Shown one piece after another: positions 8,119 to 16,858 of a stretch of DNA of 64,000 nt. The position numbers were made by a program, and so were the translations under genes. Each line of letters begins with the position of its first letter. The first letter of the stretch is position 1. A model generated the notes under the pieces. That model did no database searches. It was not told the DNA's origin and worked only from the letters and a program-made list of their open reading frames with translations. The stretch is from an uncultured Coriobacteriaceae bacterium (GTDB lineage Bacteria; Actinomycetota; Coriobacteriia; Coriobacteriales; Coriobacteriaceae): positions 62,001-126,000 of the forward strand of contig CALUIM010000001.1 of NCBI GenBank assembly GCA_944320725.1. The letters are read 5' to 3'.

Positions 8119-8799
8119 TTACTCACCATCCTTCTGCGCAGACTTGGCAGCCTTGGCGGCAAGCGCAGCGCGAACCTTCGCGGCCTTCTCGGGATCCATG
8201 GCAGCGAGTTTCTCCTCCATCTTGGCGGCGCGTTCGGCCTCCTTAGCAGCCGCATCGGCCGCCGCAGCAGCGGGATCGGCCTTATCGGCCACCGTGCCAG
8301 CGCTCTTGCCGGCAGCCACCGCGGCCTCCTTGGCATCGGCCGCAGCCTCAGCCTCGGCGGCCTGCTTGGCCTCGGCCGCCTTGCGCGCCTTGGCGGCGGC
8401 AGCGGCCTTCTGCTTGGCAAGCTTCTCGCGCTCGGCCTTCATCTCGGGCGTGATGATCGTCATGGGCGATTCCTCGGCCAAGTTGAAGAAGTGCCCGCCA
8501 AAATCGAGCTGCATGTTGGTGAAATGCACGCCAAACAGATCATGCGTCTCGTTCTCATAGCTGAACGCCGCAAAGTAGAGGCCCTGGATCGAGGGCACTT
8601 CGCTCTTATCGTCAATGCCGTAGACGCACAGGTTGTACGCGTTGTCGACGGTCTCGTCGTAGAAGGTGTACAGCAAATCGATGCCCGCCTCGGTGGTCTC
8701 GGCGCACATCTGGATAAAGCGGAATCCCTGGTGCTTGAGCGACTGCACGCGGTAGAGCAGCTCGTTCAGCGGGATGTCAACGAACTCGGTGGTATACAT
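8119..8799 (-). CDS. echD: Ech-type hydrogenase 30-kDa subunit (EchD/NuoC-like) with Ala/Lys-rich tail
   Basis: Peripheral-arm subunit of the hydrogenase. The NuoC/HycE-N-type signature ENETHDLFGVHF lies at residues 82-93, with GHFFNLAEESPM after it. The conserved domain stops near residue 118. The last 108 residues are a low-complexity Ala/Lys/Glu tail ending with KLAAMDPEKAAKVRAALAA, the same block as in EchF. The 80 bases at 8161-8240 match 6401-6480 in echF at 69 of 80 positions. ATG at 8797-8799 behind AGGAGGGCTGGG. In the usual Ech complex this subunit is much shorter; the tail is the unusual part. Confidence 0.9.
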   Translation of the reverse strand: MYTTEFVDIPLNELLYRVQSLKHQGFRFIQMCAETTEAGIDLLYTFYDETVDNAYNLCVYGIDDKSEVPSIQGLYFAAFSYENETHDLFGVHFTNMQLDFGGHFFNLAEESPMTIITPEMKAEREKLAKQKAAAAAKARKAAEAKQAAEAEAAADAKEAAVAAGKSAGTVADKADPAAAAADAAAKEAERAAKMEEKLAAMDPEKAAKVRAALAAKAAKSAQKDGE

Positions 8800-8809
8800 C
8801 CCAGCCCTC

Positions 8810-9253
8810 CTAGCGATGCTTCTCGGAGGCGTCCATCTTGGCCGCCTTCTCGTCGAGGATCTTCACGGCCTTGAGCACCGCGTCGATGATGGTCTCGGGG
8901 CGCACAGCACAACCCGGCGCGTACACATCGACCGGGATCGCCTTGTCGGCGCCACCGATCACGTTGTAGGCGTCCTTGAAGACGCCGCCGGTGCAGGCGC
9001 AGATGCCGCAAGCCACAACAACCTTGGGCTCGAGCATCTGGTCGTAGATGTGCTTCACCACGTTCACGTTCTGGTGGTTGATGGCACCGGTAATAAGGAA
9101 GATGTCGGCGTGCTTGGGGTTGCCCGTGTTGATGATGCCAAAGCGCTCAACATCGTAGAGCGGCATCATCGAGTCGAGAACCTCGATATCGCAGCCGTTG
9201 CAGCTCGACCCGTCGTAATGGATGAGCCACGGTGATTTAGAAGAATAGCTCAT
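8810..9253 (-). CDS. echC: Group 4 [NiFe] hydrogenase small subunit (EchC-like)
   Basis: Carries the proximal [4Fe-4S] cluster next to the NiFe site. Cys residues lie at SSCNGCDIE (18, 21), CGICACTGG (82-87) and APGCAVRPE (114), the pattern of the NuoB/HycG/EchC family. Its 147 residues are a typical EchC length. ATG at 9251-9253 follows AAGGGAGCGTAC. Second gene of the operon, 10 bases after echAB, and 10 bases before echD. The presence of this and the Ni-binding EchE establishes a hydrogenase, not a quinone-reducing complex I. Confidence 0.93.
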   Translation of the reverse strand: MSYSSKSPWLIHYDGSSCNGCDIEVLDSMMPLYDVERFGIINTGNPKHADIFLITGAINHQNVNVVKHIYDQMLEPKVVVACGICACTGGVFKDAYNVIGGADKAIPVDVYAPGCAVRPETIIDAVLKAVKILDEKAAKMDASEKHR

Positions 9254-9263
9254 GTACGCTCCC

Positions 9264-12128
9264 TTAGATGAACGGGGTGATGAGGACGTAGAACAGGTTC
9301 ACGACGCCCACCACGAGCGCCACGAGCCACGCGCCGCCGAGGCAGTTCTGCCACTTCATACGCGCGAAGTTATTATCGATGGTCACCTCGAAGAACCACG
9401 CGGCAAGCGCGGCGACGATGGCTACCACGATCGAGATGGGGTTGTCCCAGATGAAGAACATGCCCACCCACATGAGGAAGAGCACGCTCTCGCACCAGTG
9501 CATGATCTCGACGAGCGCCAGCGTGCGGCCCGAGAACTCGGTGGTGATGCCCTTCACGATCTCCTGATGCGCATGGTGGCTGTAGGAAAGATCGAACGGC
9601 GACTTGCGCAGCTTGATGGTGAGCACGAACATGAGGCCCAAGAAGATGGGCAAAAGCGACGTCACGATAGGCATGTCAAGCTGGAAGAGACGGGCGATGT
9701 CGAACGACTGCGTGGCCGTGAAGAAGCCCACCGTCATGATCATGAGCATGGGCTCGTACGACATAACCTGCAGGCACTCGCGGTCGGCGCCGGTGTCGGC
9801 ATAGGGGCTCCGGCAGGAGTACGCAGCGATCACCATGAAAAGGGTTGCCAACGTGACCAAGAAGACGCACATCAGCAGGTTGGAGCCAGAAACGAACAGG
9901 CCGCCCGCGATGATGGCGAAGATGAGCGCGCAGGTGACATACGCCTCGTCGACGGCGTTTACACTCGCCGCCTCCTTGGTGAAGAGCTTGCGCACGTCAT
10001 AGTAGGGCTGCAAGATCTTGGGGCCCACGCGGCCCTGCATGTGGGCGCTCACCTTGCGATCGAGGCCGTCGAGCAGCGATCCTGCCACGGGAGCCGCGAT
10101 GGCAAAGCACACGGTGCCAATGAGGATGCCCAGAAGATCGGGGCCCACCAGCAGCACCTGGCGATCGACCATGAACGAACCGCCGGCCAAGAAGCCGAAG
10201 TCGAAGATGAAGCACGCGGCGAACGCCATGAGCAGCACCGACGTGCAGATGATGAGGCCCACACGGGTGAGCGTGGTCTCGGGGAAGACGTCCTCCATGT
10301 ACCAGTTGCGCTTGGTGGAGGTCATGGTACGGCCCATGGAGCCATGGAAGCGACGGCTATCGGGCTCGGTGCACTGGCCACCCAGATATACCTCGACGCG
10401 GCGCTTCTTGGTGGCGCGACCCCACGGGGTGAGCAGCACGATGGCGATGAAGACAACGATGGCAACCATGATGAGCATGTTGTCGACGCCGATGAGCTGC
10501 GGGGTCTCGCCATACACGCCGCCCAGATACGGGCCAACAACAGTCTGCGAGATCACCGGCAGCAGCACGCAGCAGCCAATGAGCAAGCAGGAGATGAAGC
10601 CGATGGAGAACCACTCGGAGCGATGCACGCCGCTCTCGACGTTCTCGGCCTTCTGCGCCACGCCGGCGAGCTTACCGAGCCACTTGGCCCAGAAGAAGAA
10701 GGTCGCCGCCGAGCCAAAGGCGAGCAGGATCAGGAAAATCACGTTGCCGGTCTCGGCAAACGAAACCAGCGTCGCCCACTTGGAGACGAGCATGCCGAAG
10801 GGCGCCACGAACATACCCATGATGCCGAGCATCATGAAGCGCGTGAGGTGCGGCAGGCGGCTGAAGAGGCCGTCCATGTCCTCGATGTTGCGGCTCCCGA
10901 TACGATGCTCAACCGTGCCCACGCACAGGAACAGCACCGACTTGGATACGGTGTGGAAGATGATCAGGAAGATTGCGGCCCACACGGCCTCGGAGGTGCC
11001 CACGCCCGAGCACGCGGCGATAAGGCCAAGGTTGGCGATCGTGGAGTACGCAAGCACGCGCTTGGCGTTGCTCTGGGTGATGGCCATGAACGAGCACAGC
11101 ACGAAGGTGAGGCCGCCGATGGCAACAACCATCGCAGAGGCCACCGGATACACCTGATAGGCGGGCGCGAGCTTCACGAGCAAAAAGACGCCGGCCTTCA
11201 CCATGGTCGAGGAGTGCAGCAAGGCCGAGGTGGGCGTAGGCGCCACCATGGCACCCAGCAGCCAGCTGTGGAACGGCATCTGCGCGGCCTTCGTGAGGCC
11301 TGCGACCGAAAGCAGCATGACCGGCAGGATGAAGATGGGCGCTGCGATGGAGTGGCTCACCGCGATAAGCGAGGAGAGCGACAGCGGCAGCGTGGTGAGA
11401 TGCACGATGATGAGCGCGCCCAAAAAGGCGAGGCCGCCGATCATGTTGAGGTTGATCTGACGGAAGGAGTTCCGAATCGCCTCAGGCGTGCGGGTGTAGC
11501 CAATCATGAGGAACGAGCAGACCGTGGTGATCTCCCAGCCGGTGAACATCCACTCAAGGTTGTCGGAAAGCACGATGAGGAACATGGCCGAAAGGAACAA
11601 GAACATGAGCGCCGAGAAGAAGTGACGGCGATCGGGCGCACCTTCGGGCTCATGATGCTGGAAGTCCTTCATGTAGCCAAGTGCGTACACGCAGATAGCG
11701 CTGCCAACCAGGCCCACGATGAGCACCATGATCACCGAGAGCTGGTCGAGGTAGACCGGATTCTCGAGCATGTGCTCGGCGCCCTCGGGCAGCGTCATGT
11801 TGGCAAACCAAACAACGCCCAGCGTCTGGATGATGCCCAGCACCAGCGCCGTGCGGTTGCCGTAGCGCACCGCCGACCACAGGATCACGGCGCACAGCAC
11901 GATGTCGATGGCCGTGAGAATCCAGGTGGTGATGTAGCTCACCTCCTGCGGCAAGGCGAACACGGTGTACCCGGCGAACAGGTACTGAACCGCAAACACC
12001 ACGGATGCCAGGCCCGTGGCGCCGGCCGCCGCGATGGTGATGACGCTGCGCTGCTGATCCGTACGGAACAGCATGAGCAACGCCGCCGCTATCAGCGGTA
12101 CGGCAACGAGAAACGCAATGATTCCCAT
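9264..12128 (-). CDS. echAB: Fused EchA-EchB: proton-pump and NuoH-like membrane subunits in one protein
   Basis: A 954-residue membrane protein. Residues 1 to about 620 form the NuoL/HyfB/EchA-like antiporter module, with many transmembrane helices, SDNLEWMFTGWEITTVCSFLMIG and a Lys/His-bearing LTKAAQMPFHSWLLGAMVAPTPTSALLH-type segment. A cytoplasmic linker (about 590-650, EVYLGGQCTEPDSRRFHGSM) follows. From about 659 to the end is a NuoH/HycD/EchB-like module with LDRKVSAHMQGRVGPKILQPYYD and the acidic KSPFDLSYSHHAHQE loop that contacts the peripheral arm. In known Ech and formate hydrogenlyase operons these are separate genes. No stop or frameshift interrupts the frame. ATG at 12126-12128 follows GAGGGGAAAGCAC. 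First gene of the operon; it couples H2 evolution to ion translocation (inference from the family). Confidence 0.9.
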   Translation of the reverse strand: MGIIAFLVAVPLIAAALLMLFRTDQQRSVITIAAAGATGLASVVFAVQYLFAGYTVFALPQEVSYITTWILTAIDIVLCAVILWSAVRYGNRTALVLGIIQTLGVVWFANMTLPEGAEHMLENPVYLDQLSVIMVLIVGLVGSAICVYALGYMKDFQHHEPEGAPDRRHFFSALMFLFLSAMFLIVLSDNLEWMFTGWEITTVCSFLMIGYTRTPEAIRNSFRQINLNMIGGLAFLGALIIVHLTTLPLSLSSLIAVSHSIAAPIFILPVMLLSVAGLTKAAQMPFHSWLLGAMVAPTPTSALLHSSTMVKAGVFLLVKLAPAYQVYPVASAMVVAIGGLTFVLCSFMAITQSNAKRVLAYSTIANLGLIAACSGVGTSEAVWAAIFLIIFHTVSKSVLFLCVGTVEHRIGSRNIEDMDGLFSRLPHLTRFMMLGIMGMFVAPFGMLVSKWATLVSFAETGNVIFLILLAFGSAATFFFWAKWLGKLAGVAQKAENVESGVHRSEWFSIGFISCLLIGCCVLLPVISQTVVGPYLGGVYGETPQLIGVDNMLIMVAIVVFIAIVLLTPWGRATKKRRVEVYLGGQCTEPDSRRFHGSMGRTMTSTKRNWYMEDVFPETTLTRVGLIICTSVLLMAFAACFIFDFGFLAGGSFMVDRQVLLVGPDLLGILIGTVCFAIAAPVAGSLLDGLDRKVSAHMQGRVGPKILQPYYDVRKLFTKEAASVNAVDEAYVTCALIFAIIAGGLFVSGSNLLMCVFLVTLATLFMVIAAYSCRSPYADTGADRECLQVMSYEPMLMIMTVGFFTATQSFDIARLFQLDMPIVTSLLPIFLGLMFVLTIKLRKSPFDLSYSHHAHQEIVKGITTEFSGRTLALVEIMHWCESVLFLMWVGMFFIWDNPISIVVAIVAALAAWFFEVTIDNNFARMKWQNCLGGAWLVALVVGVVNLFYVLITPFI

Positions 12129-12279
12129 GTGCTTTCCCCTCTATTTCCCGTCCAACATGCCGCATAGGCACAATGCGACATTATTTCGCAACATTGTAGC
12201 TCACCCGCGCACACAACGTATCCACAATCGCCGCAAGCCTCACATGCCGCGGCGGCAACGATACGGGTGAACATGAAAC

Positions 12280-12310
12280 GCCCGGCAGCTCGTCGCACGA
12301 GCCACCGGGC
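12280..12310 (-). terminator. Hairpin terminator after the flavodiiron gene
   Basis: Stem GCCCGG-AGCTCGT with ACGAGC-CCGGGC (one mismatched base on each side), followed on the minus strand by GTTTCATGTT. Lies between the flavodiiron protein gene and the ech operon. Confidence 0.6.
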
Positions 12311-12356
12311 ATCATCGTGCATGCGCATCACGCCGCATGCCTGGCGCAGCAAGGCG

Positions 12357-13541
12357 CTAGGCGCGCGCGTCCTCAACGATCTTCGCAACCGTCTTCTGGA
12401 GCGTGGCGAGGTTCTCGGCCGAGGGGATCCACTGCTGCGCCACCACCGGCGCAGCCATATTGAACTTCATGTTCTCCATCTCGGCATACACCTGCTTGGG
12501 GCCAAGCGGCGCCCAGCCGTAGGAGCCGAACGCGATGCCAATGCGCTGGTCATTCTTGGGCGAGAGGCCGCGCATGTAGGTGAGGAAGCTCGCCATGGTG
12601 GGCATCATGTTGGAGTTGAGCGTCGGCGAGCCGCATGCCACATAGCGCGCGTCGCACAGATACAGCATGATGTCCGAGATGTGCGTGTGCTTAACATCGA
12701 TGAGCTGCGCGGAGACGCCCTCCTTGATGAAGGCGTCGCAGATCTCGCGGGCCATGGCCTCGGTTGAGTGCCACATGGAGTCAAAGACCACCACGGCCTT
12801 CTCCTCGGTTTGATACGTGCTCCATGCCTGATACTTCTCGAGAATCTCGGGGATATGGCTGCGCCACATCACGCCGTGGGAAGGAGCGATGAGCTTGATG
12901 TCGAGGCCGGCAAGCGCGCCCATGGCCTTCTGGACCTGAGCGCCATAGGGCCACACGATGTTGGCGTAATACTTCTTGGCCTGCTTCATGACCTCGCAAA
13001 GATCGTTTTCGTCGTCGAAGCGCTTGGTGGTGGCAAAGTGCTGGCCGAAGGCATCATTGGAGAAGAGGATGCCGTCCTCGGGACACCACGTGACCATGTT
13101 GTCGGGCCAGTGGACCATCGGCGTCTGCACGAAGTGGAGCGTGCGCTCGCCGATCGAGATGCTATCTCCGGTCTTGACGCCCTCGACCTCGATGCCGTAG
13201 TGCGCGCGGATCTCGTTCACGCCGGCCGGAGCGCTCGCCACGATGCGCGCGTTCGGCGCGAGCTCGTGGATTTTGGGCAGGCTACCCGAGTGGTCCATCT
13301 CGACATGGTTGGTTACCACGAGCTCGATCTTCGATGGATCGACCACCTGGCTGATGCGCTGAATGAACTCATCGGTAAACGTTGCTTTTGCGGTGTCGAT
13401 GAGCGTCACCGTCTCGTCCATGATGAGATAGGCGTTGTAGGTAATGCCGCGCTCGGTGGTGTAGCCGTGGAACGAGCGCTCGTTCCAGTCGATGCCGCCG
13501 ACCCACCAAACCTTGGGAGAAACCTCAATCGCGTTGAGCAT
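12357..13541 (-). CDS. Flavodiiron protein (A-type flavoprotein, FprA-like)
   Basis: Reduces O2 to water (some members reduce NO) in anaerobes. The 394-residue protein has an N-terminal metallo-beta-lactamase-like diiron domain with ligands His79-x-Glu81-x-Asp83-His84 (NHVEMDH), His144 (MVHWPDN), Asp163 (SNDAFGQH) and His222 (APSHGVMW). A flavodoxin domain follows from about residue 245 (KAVVVFDSMWHSTEAMA) with the FMN loops GSPTLNSNMMP and GSYGWAPLG. No C-terminal rubredoxin extension is present, so electrons must come from a separate partner, perhaps rubredoxin or the nearby rubrerythrin system. The Trp/His near the active site fits the FprA class. ATG 13539-13541 with GAAAGGAAGCC. Confidence 0.95.
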   Translation of the reverse strand: MLNAIEVSPKVWWVGGIDWNERSFHGYTTERGITYNAYLIMDETVTLIDTAKATFTDEFIQRISQVVDPSKIELVVTNHVEMDHSGSLPKIHELAPNARIVASAPAGVNEIRAHYGIEVEGVKTGDSISIGERTLHFVQTPMVHWPDNMVTWCPEDGILFSNDAFGQHFATTKRFDDENDLCEVMKQAKKYYANIVWPYGAQVQKAMGALAGLDIKLIAPSHGVMWRSHIPEILEKYQAWSTYQTEEKAVVVFDSMWHSTEAMAREICDAFIKEGVSAQLIDVKHTHISDIMLYLCDARYVACGSPTLNSNMMPTMASFLTYMRGLSPKNDQRIGIAFGSYGWAPLGPKQVYAEMENMKFNMAAPVVAQQWIPSAENLATLQKTVAKIVEDARA

Positions 13542-13588
13542 ATGGCTTCCTTTCTCGTTGCCGCACGGGGCGGCAGATTGCTGCGCCC

Positions 13589-13594
13589 ATCATA
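13589..13594 (-). promoter_or_regulatory. Possible extended -10 promoter of the flavodiiron gene
   Basis: The minus strand reads TGC-TATGAT about 48 bases before the start codon, an extended -10 element. No good -35 is visible. Confidence 0.35.
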
Positions 13595-13711
13595 GCACGC
13601 AGCGGCCGCTACCTTGTGATATTCAGCCGCTATCTTAATTGCTACAAAATTTATAACATTTTATGAAGCGCTTTCGCCTCGCCCTACCACCGGCGCAGGC
13701 CATACCCGTTC

Positions 13712-14107
13712 TTATGCGGAGCGTGTGCCGCCAGACGGCTTGCGCCCACGCGGCTTATCAACCAAGCCCGCCGCGCCCTTCGCACGATAGATGCGGCACC
13801 ACGACTTCACCGACGACTCGCTGGGCACGCCGTACTCCACCATGACTTGTCGCACGGTCTTCCCGCGCTCGAGGTGATCTTTCACCGCAGCAAGCTTGAG
13901 GTCGTAGTCATAGGTGCGGTGCCGAGAACCACCATTGAGGATGGCGTCCTCGCCGCCCACGGCAAATGCGCGCGCCCACTGGCGCGCCGTGGCCTCGGGA
14001 ATAGCCAGCTGTGCCGCAAGTGCGCGGTGCCCAACGCCTTTCGCCAGGATAGCCGCCGCCTGCCTCCGTATTTGCTCACTATAGGAACGATGATGCATGC
14101 GTGCCAT
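13712..14107 (-). CDS. Orphan helix-turn-helix protein, IS3-type transposase OrfA-like
   Basis: A 131-residue protein with two consecutive helix-turn-helix units (about 8-50 and 70-110: ALAAQLAIPEATARQWARAF and VRQVMVEYGVPSESSVKSWCRIY). This arrangement is seen in OrfA of IS3/IS150-family elements such as InsJ. The C-terminal leucine-zipper region of a full OrfA is missing and no OrfB integrase frame follows; the next gene is the flavodiiron protein. I see no terminal inverted repeats around it. It is either an insertion sequence remnant or a domesticated DNA-binding protein. The start may be the ATG at 14105-14107 or the one at 14096-14098; neither has a strong ribosome binding site. Confidence 0.7.
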   Translation of the reverse strand: MARMHHRSYSEQIRRQAAAILAKGVGHRALAAQLAIPEATARQWARAFAVGGEDAILNGGSRHRTYDYDLKLAAVKDHLERGKTVRQVMVEYGVPSESSVKSWCRIYRAKGAAGLVDKPRGRKPSGGTRSA

Positions 14108-14275
14108 ACGGGATCATCCCCATACCATTCAAAGCGAATCTATGAGAGGGGGCATACACGATTCTTGCAGGAAAACGGGAACGCCCCACCCTGTGAGCGC
14201 CTACGATAACAAATTCATGCCGCACTGTCGACCACAACGGCGCACGCATCGGCCAGCTGGGCCTTTCCAGCCAAA

Positions 14276-14309
14276 ATGCGGGCGCGCCCCAAAAGGAACG
14301 CGCCCGCAT
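14276..14309 (-). terminator. Rho-independent terminator after rubrerythrin
   Basis: Perfect 11-bp stem (ATGCGGGCGCG at 14276-14286 with 14299-14309). On the minus strand it is followed by TTTT. It fits termination of the rubrerythrin transcript 44 bases after its stop codon. Confidence 0.8.
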
Positions 14310-14352
14310 GGGCCATCACATATGACAGCTTCGCGCTCGATGCGCTTTGTGT

Positions 14353-14910
14353 TTAGCCGAAGTAGCGCTTCAGCAAACCAGCGAAGGCCTTGCCGTGGCG
14401 AGCCTCGTCGCGAGCCATCTCGTGCACGGTGTCGTGGATGGCATCCAGGCCAGCGGCCTTGGCGCGCTTGGCAAGATCGGTCTTGCCGGCGGTGGCACCG
14501 TTCTCGGCCTCGACGCGCATCTCGAGGTTCTTCTTGGTGGAGTCGGTCACAACCTCACCGAGGAGCTCGGCGAACTTGGCGGCATGCTCGGCCTCCTCAT
14601 AGGCGGCCTTCTCCCAATACAGACCAATCTCGGGATAGCCCTCGCGATGGGCCACGCGAGCCATAGCGAGATACATGCCCACCTCGGAGCACTCGCCCTC
14701 GAAGTTGGCGCGCAGGTCGGCCACGATGTCCTCGGAGACCTCGGGGAGCTTGCCCACGCCCACAACGTGCTCGGCTGCCCAGCTCATCTCGCCGTCCATC
14801 TTGGTGAAGCGGGAGCCGTCAACGCCGCACTGGGGGCACTTGAAGCCCTCGGGAAGCTGGTCGCCGTCGAACTCCTCAACATAACCGCACACAGGGCAAA
14901 CGAACTTCAT
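14353..14910 (-). CDS. Reverse rubrerythrin (rubredoxin domain at the N-terminus)
   Basis: Peroxide- and oxygen-scavenging diiron protein of anaerobes. The rubredoxin-type iron site is N-terminal ([11 protein letters not shown] at 3-13 and FKCPQCG at 23-29). The four-helix diiron domain follows, with Glu-rich motifs [29 protein letters not shown] and [14 protein letters not shown]. In classical rubrerythrin the order is the other way round, so this is the reversed form. At 185 residues the length is normal. ATG 14908-14910 follows AAGGAG-TTCACC. Transcribed alone, with its own terminator. Works alongside the flavodiiron protein as the oxidative defence of this region. Confidence 0.95.
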   Translation of the reverse strand: MKFVCPVCGYVEEFDGDQLPEGFKCPQCGVDGSRFTKMDGEMSWAAEHVVGVGKLPEVSEDIVADLRANFEGECSEVGMYLAMARVAHREGYPEIGLYWEKAAYEEAEHAAKFAELLGEVVTDSTKKNLEMRVEAENGATAGKTDLAKRAKAAGLDAIHDTVHEMARDEARHGKAFAGLLKRYFG

Positions 14911-15160
14911 GGTGAACTCCTTAATCTAGGCGATATGCGCACCCCGCCCTATCTCTCAGGATGCTCATCAGAGCATACCACTATTGTGACTCTGTCCTAA
15001 TAAGAATCGGAAAAATCATGACCCGCACGCACAAGAACGTGGTTTGAACCGCGGCGGCGGGCTTGCCGACCGAACGTGCCACATTATGGGAGGCGCTGCA
15101 AAGACGCGAGCGTATCATTATGGTGCACGCGTATGCACGCTTTCGTGGGAGGGGAGCCCT

Positions 15161-16291
15161 ATGGAACAGTATCTTGGCCAGAACACGCCCAAACTCGGCT
15201 TCGGCCTGATGCGCCTACCCAAGCTCGACGACGGATCGACCGATATCGAGCAGGTCAAGGAGATGGTCGACCGGTTCCTAGCGGCGGGCTTCACCTATTT
15301 TGATACCGCCTATGTCTATGACGGCGGCATGAACGAGCGTGTGGCAAAAGAGGCGTTGGTGGACCGGCATCCGCGTGACAGCTATACGCTCGCCACCAAG
15401 CTCTGCGCGTGGGCGGAAGCACCTGATGCCGATGCGGCGCGACAGCAGTTCTACACGAGCCTGGAGCGCACGGGCGCCGGCTATTTTGATTACTACCTGC
15501 TGCATTCGATTCAGACGGGTAACTACAAGCTCTACGACGAGTACGGTATCTGGGACTTTGTCGCGGGCCTGAAAGAGCAGGGGCTCGTGCGGCACTGGGG
15601 GTTCTCGTTCCACGCCACGCCCGAGCTCCTCGACGAGCTGCTGACAAAGCACCCCGAGGTCGACTTCGTGCAGCTGCAGCTCAACTACGCCGACTGGGAG
15701 AATCCCGATGTCACCTCGCGCGCCAACTACGAAGTTGCCCGCGCGCACAACAAGCCGATTGTCATCATGGAGCCGGTCAAGGGCGGGCGTCTTGCCACGC
15801 CACCTGCTGCGGCCCAGGATATCTTGCGCGCGGCACATCCAGATGCCTCGTTCGCTTCGTGGGCAATTCGCTACGCCGCCTCCCTCGACGGCATCATCAC
15901 CGTCCTGTCTGGCATGTCCAATCTCGAACAGCTTGAGGACAACATGTCGTTCATGCGCTCCTTCAGGCCACTCGAAGCCTGGGAGTATGACGCCATCGAG
16001 CAGGCGCGCCGTGCAATTGAGCAGGTTGAGTCGATCCCCTGTACGGCCTGCCGGTACTGCACCGCGGGATGCCCGCAGCACATCCCCATCCCCGCGATTT
16101 TCGCGGCACGCAACGAGCAGCTCATCTGGGGCGCCGACGAGCGCGGCAAGCGCGACTACGAGCGCGCCGTCTCGGCCGAGGGGGCAGGTCGCGCCTCGGC
16201 GTGCATTGCCTGCGGCCAGTGCGAAGGGGCCTGTCCGCAAAACCTTCCCATCATCGACCTGCTCGCATCGTGTGCCGAGGCGCTTGAATAA
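15161..16291 (+). CDS. Aldo/keto reductase with C-terminal iron-sulfur clusters
   Basis: A 376-residue protein. Residues 1 to about 280 are an aldo/keto reductase barrel with GFGLMRLP, FDTAYVYDGGMNE (Asp and Tyr of the catalytic tetrad), LATKLCAWAEA (Lys) and YYLLHSIQ. The C-terminal quarter has two ferredoxin-like motifs: CTACRYCTAGCPQHIPIP and CIACGQCEGACPQNLPI. This is the family often annotated as ferredoxin-type oxidoreductase of the AKR superfamily and common in anaerobes; the substrate is unknown. The ATG follows GGAGGGGAGCCCT. The open frame begins upstream, but that ATG has the only good ribosome binding site. Confidence 0.9.
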   Translation: MEQYLGQNTPKLGFGLMRLPKLDDGSTDIEQVKEMVDRFLAAGFTYFDTAYVYDGGMNERVAKEALVDRHPRDSYTLATKLCAWAEAPDADAARQQFYTSLERTGAGYFDYYLLHSIQTGNYKLYDEYGIWDFVAGLKEQGLVRHWGFSFHATPELLDELLTKHPEVDFVQLQLNYADWENPDVTSRANYEVARAHNKPIVIMEPVKGGRLATPPAAAQDILRAAHPDASFASWAIRYAASLDGIITVLSGMSNLEQLEDNMSFMRSFRPLEAWEYDAIEQARRAIEQVESIPCTACRYCTAGCPQHIPIPAIFAARNEQLIWGADERGKRDYERAVSAEGAGRASACIACGQCEGACPQNLPIIDLLASCAEALE

Positions 16292-16330
16292 CACCGCCGG
16301 CATGCACAGCACACGCTACGTGACACATGG

Positions 16331-16353
16331 TGCCCCGGGTGCGCCCCGGGGCA
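16331..16353. terminator. Hairpin between convergent genes
   Basis: Perfect 9-bp stem TGCCCCGGG / CCCGGGGCA with a 5-base loop, lying between the stop codons of the aldo/keto reductase (plus) and the orphan gene at 16355 (minus). No T-run, so bidirectional termination is tentative. Confidence 0.5.
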
Positions 16354-16354
16354 T

Positions 16355-16804
16355 CTAACTGCAGCGCCGCATGCCGCCCAATGCGCGCTCGACCTCTTGC
16401 TCTGTTGGGATAACGCGAAGATAGCTCGGTGAAAAAGGCGTGGCGGGCGGCGGCACGACACGGCATATCGCGCCGGATTCTCCACGATAGATGAGCATGC
16501 CTGCCGTGGGTCCATCGTCTGGAGCCGCATAGCGCGCGTCAAACCGAGCGACCGCATCTCGAAGCTCCACGATGTCCCCACGGCGCTCGGGATGCGCGGC
16601 GATGCGCACCAGCACGTAAAAGCGATACCGCACATGGTAGAACACCACATCGCACTCGCAGGGCCCGCTCTCGCTTGCATGCCCTGCGTCTACGAGCGCA
16701 AATCCGCGGCGCAACCCCTGCATAAGGCCCTGAACGCGTGTTACAACCGTACCCGCACCCTCATATACCAATACCTCACCTAACGTCTCGGCCACTGCAA
16801 CCAC
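16355..16804 (-). CDS. Hypothetical protein of about 149 residues behind a possible SOS box
   Basis: I do not recognise this protein. It has no membrane segment or signal peptide. It contains an aromatic beta-like stretch (DVVFYHVRYRFYVLVRIAAH, about residues 52-71) and an Arg/Glu-rich C-terminus. The frame is consistent with the high-GC codon use of the neighbours. The start is uncertain: a GTG at 16802-16804 sits very close to an AGGGGCG, and a second GTG at 16793-16795 is better spaced. A LexA-type palindrome lies 55 bases upstream (16859-16872) next to a possible -10 (TATAGT, 16845-16850). DNA-damage control is therefore possible but unproven. Confidence 0.6.
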   Translation of the reverse strand: MVAVAETLGEVLVYEGAGTVVTRVQGLMQGLRRGFALVDAGHASESGPCECDVVFYHVRYRFYVLVRIAAHPERRGDIVELRDAVARFDARYAAPDDGPTAGMLIYRGESGAICRVVPPPATPFSPSYLRVIPTEQEVERALGGMRRCS

Positions 16805-16858
16805 CGCCCCTGCCGCATGCGCGTGCCCTCAAATGCATGGTTTAACTATACCAAAAAA

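Noticed and set aside
6368-12128. Operon read as NADH:quinone oxidoreductase (complex I)
   Set aside because: EchE keeps all four Ni-binding Cys and there are no NuoE/F/G-like subunits or quinone-side signatures, so a group 4 hydrogenase fits.
9252-12167. A 971-residue plus-strand open frame across the hydrogenase membrane gene
   Set aside because: Mirror frame of echAB. It is His/Arg/Glu-rich without any domain, while the minus strand encodes a clear membrane protein.
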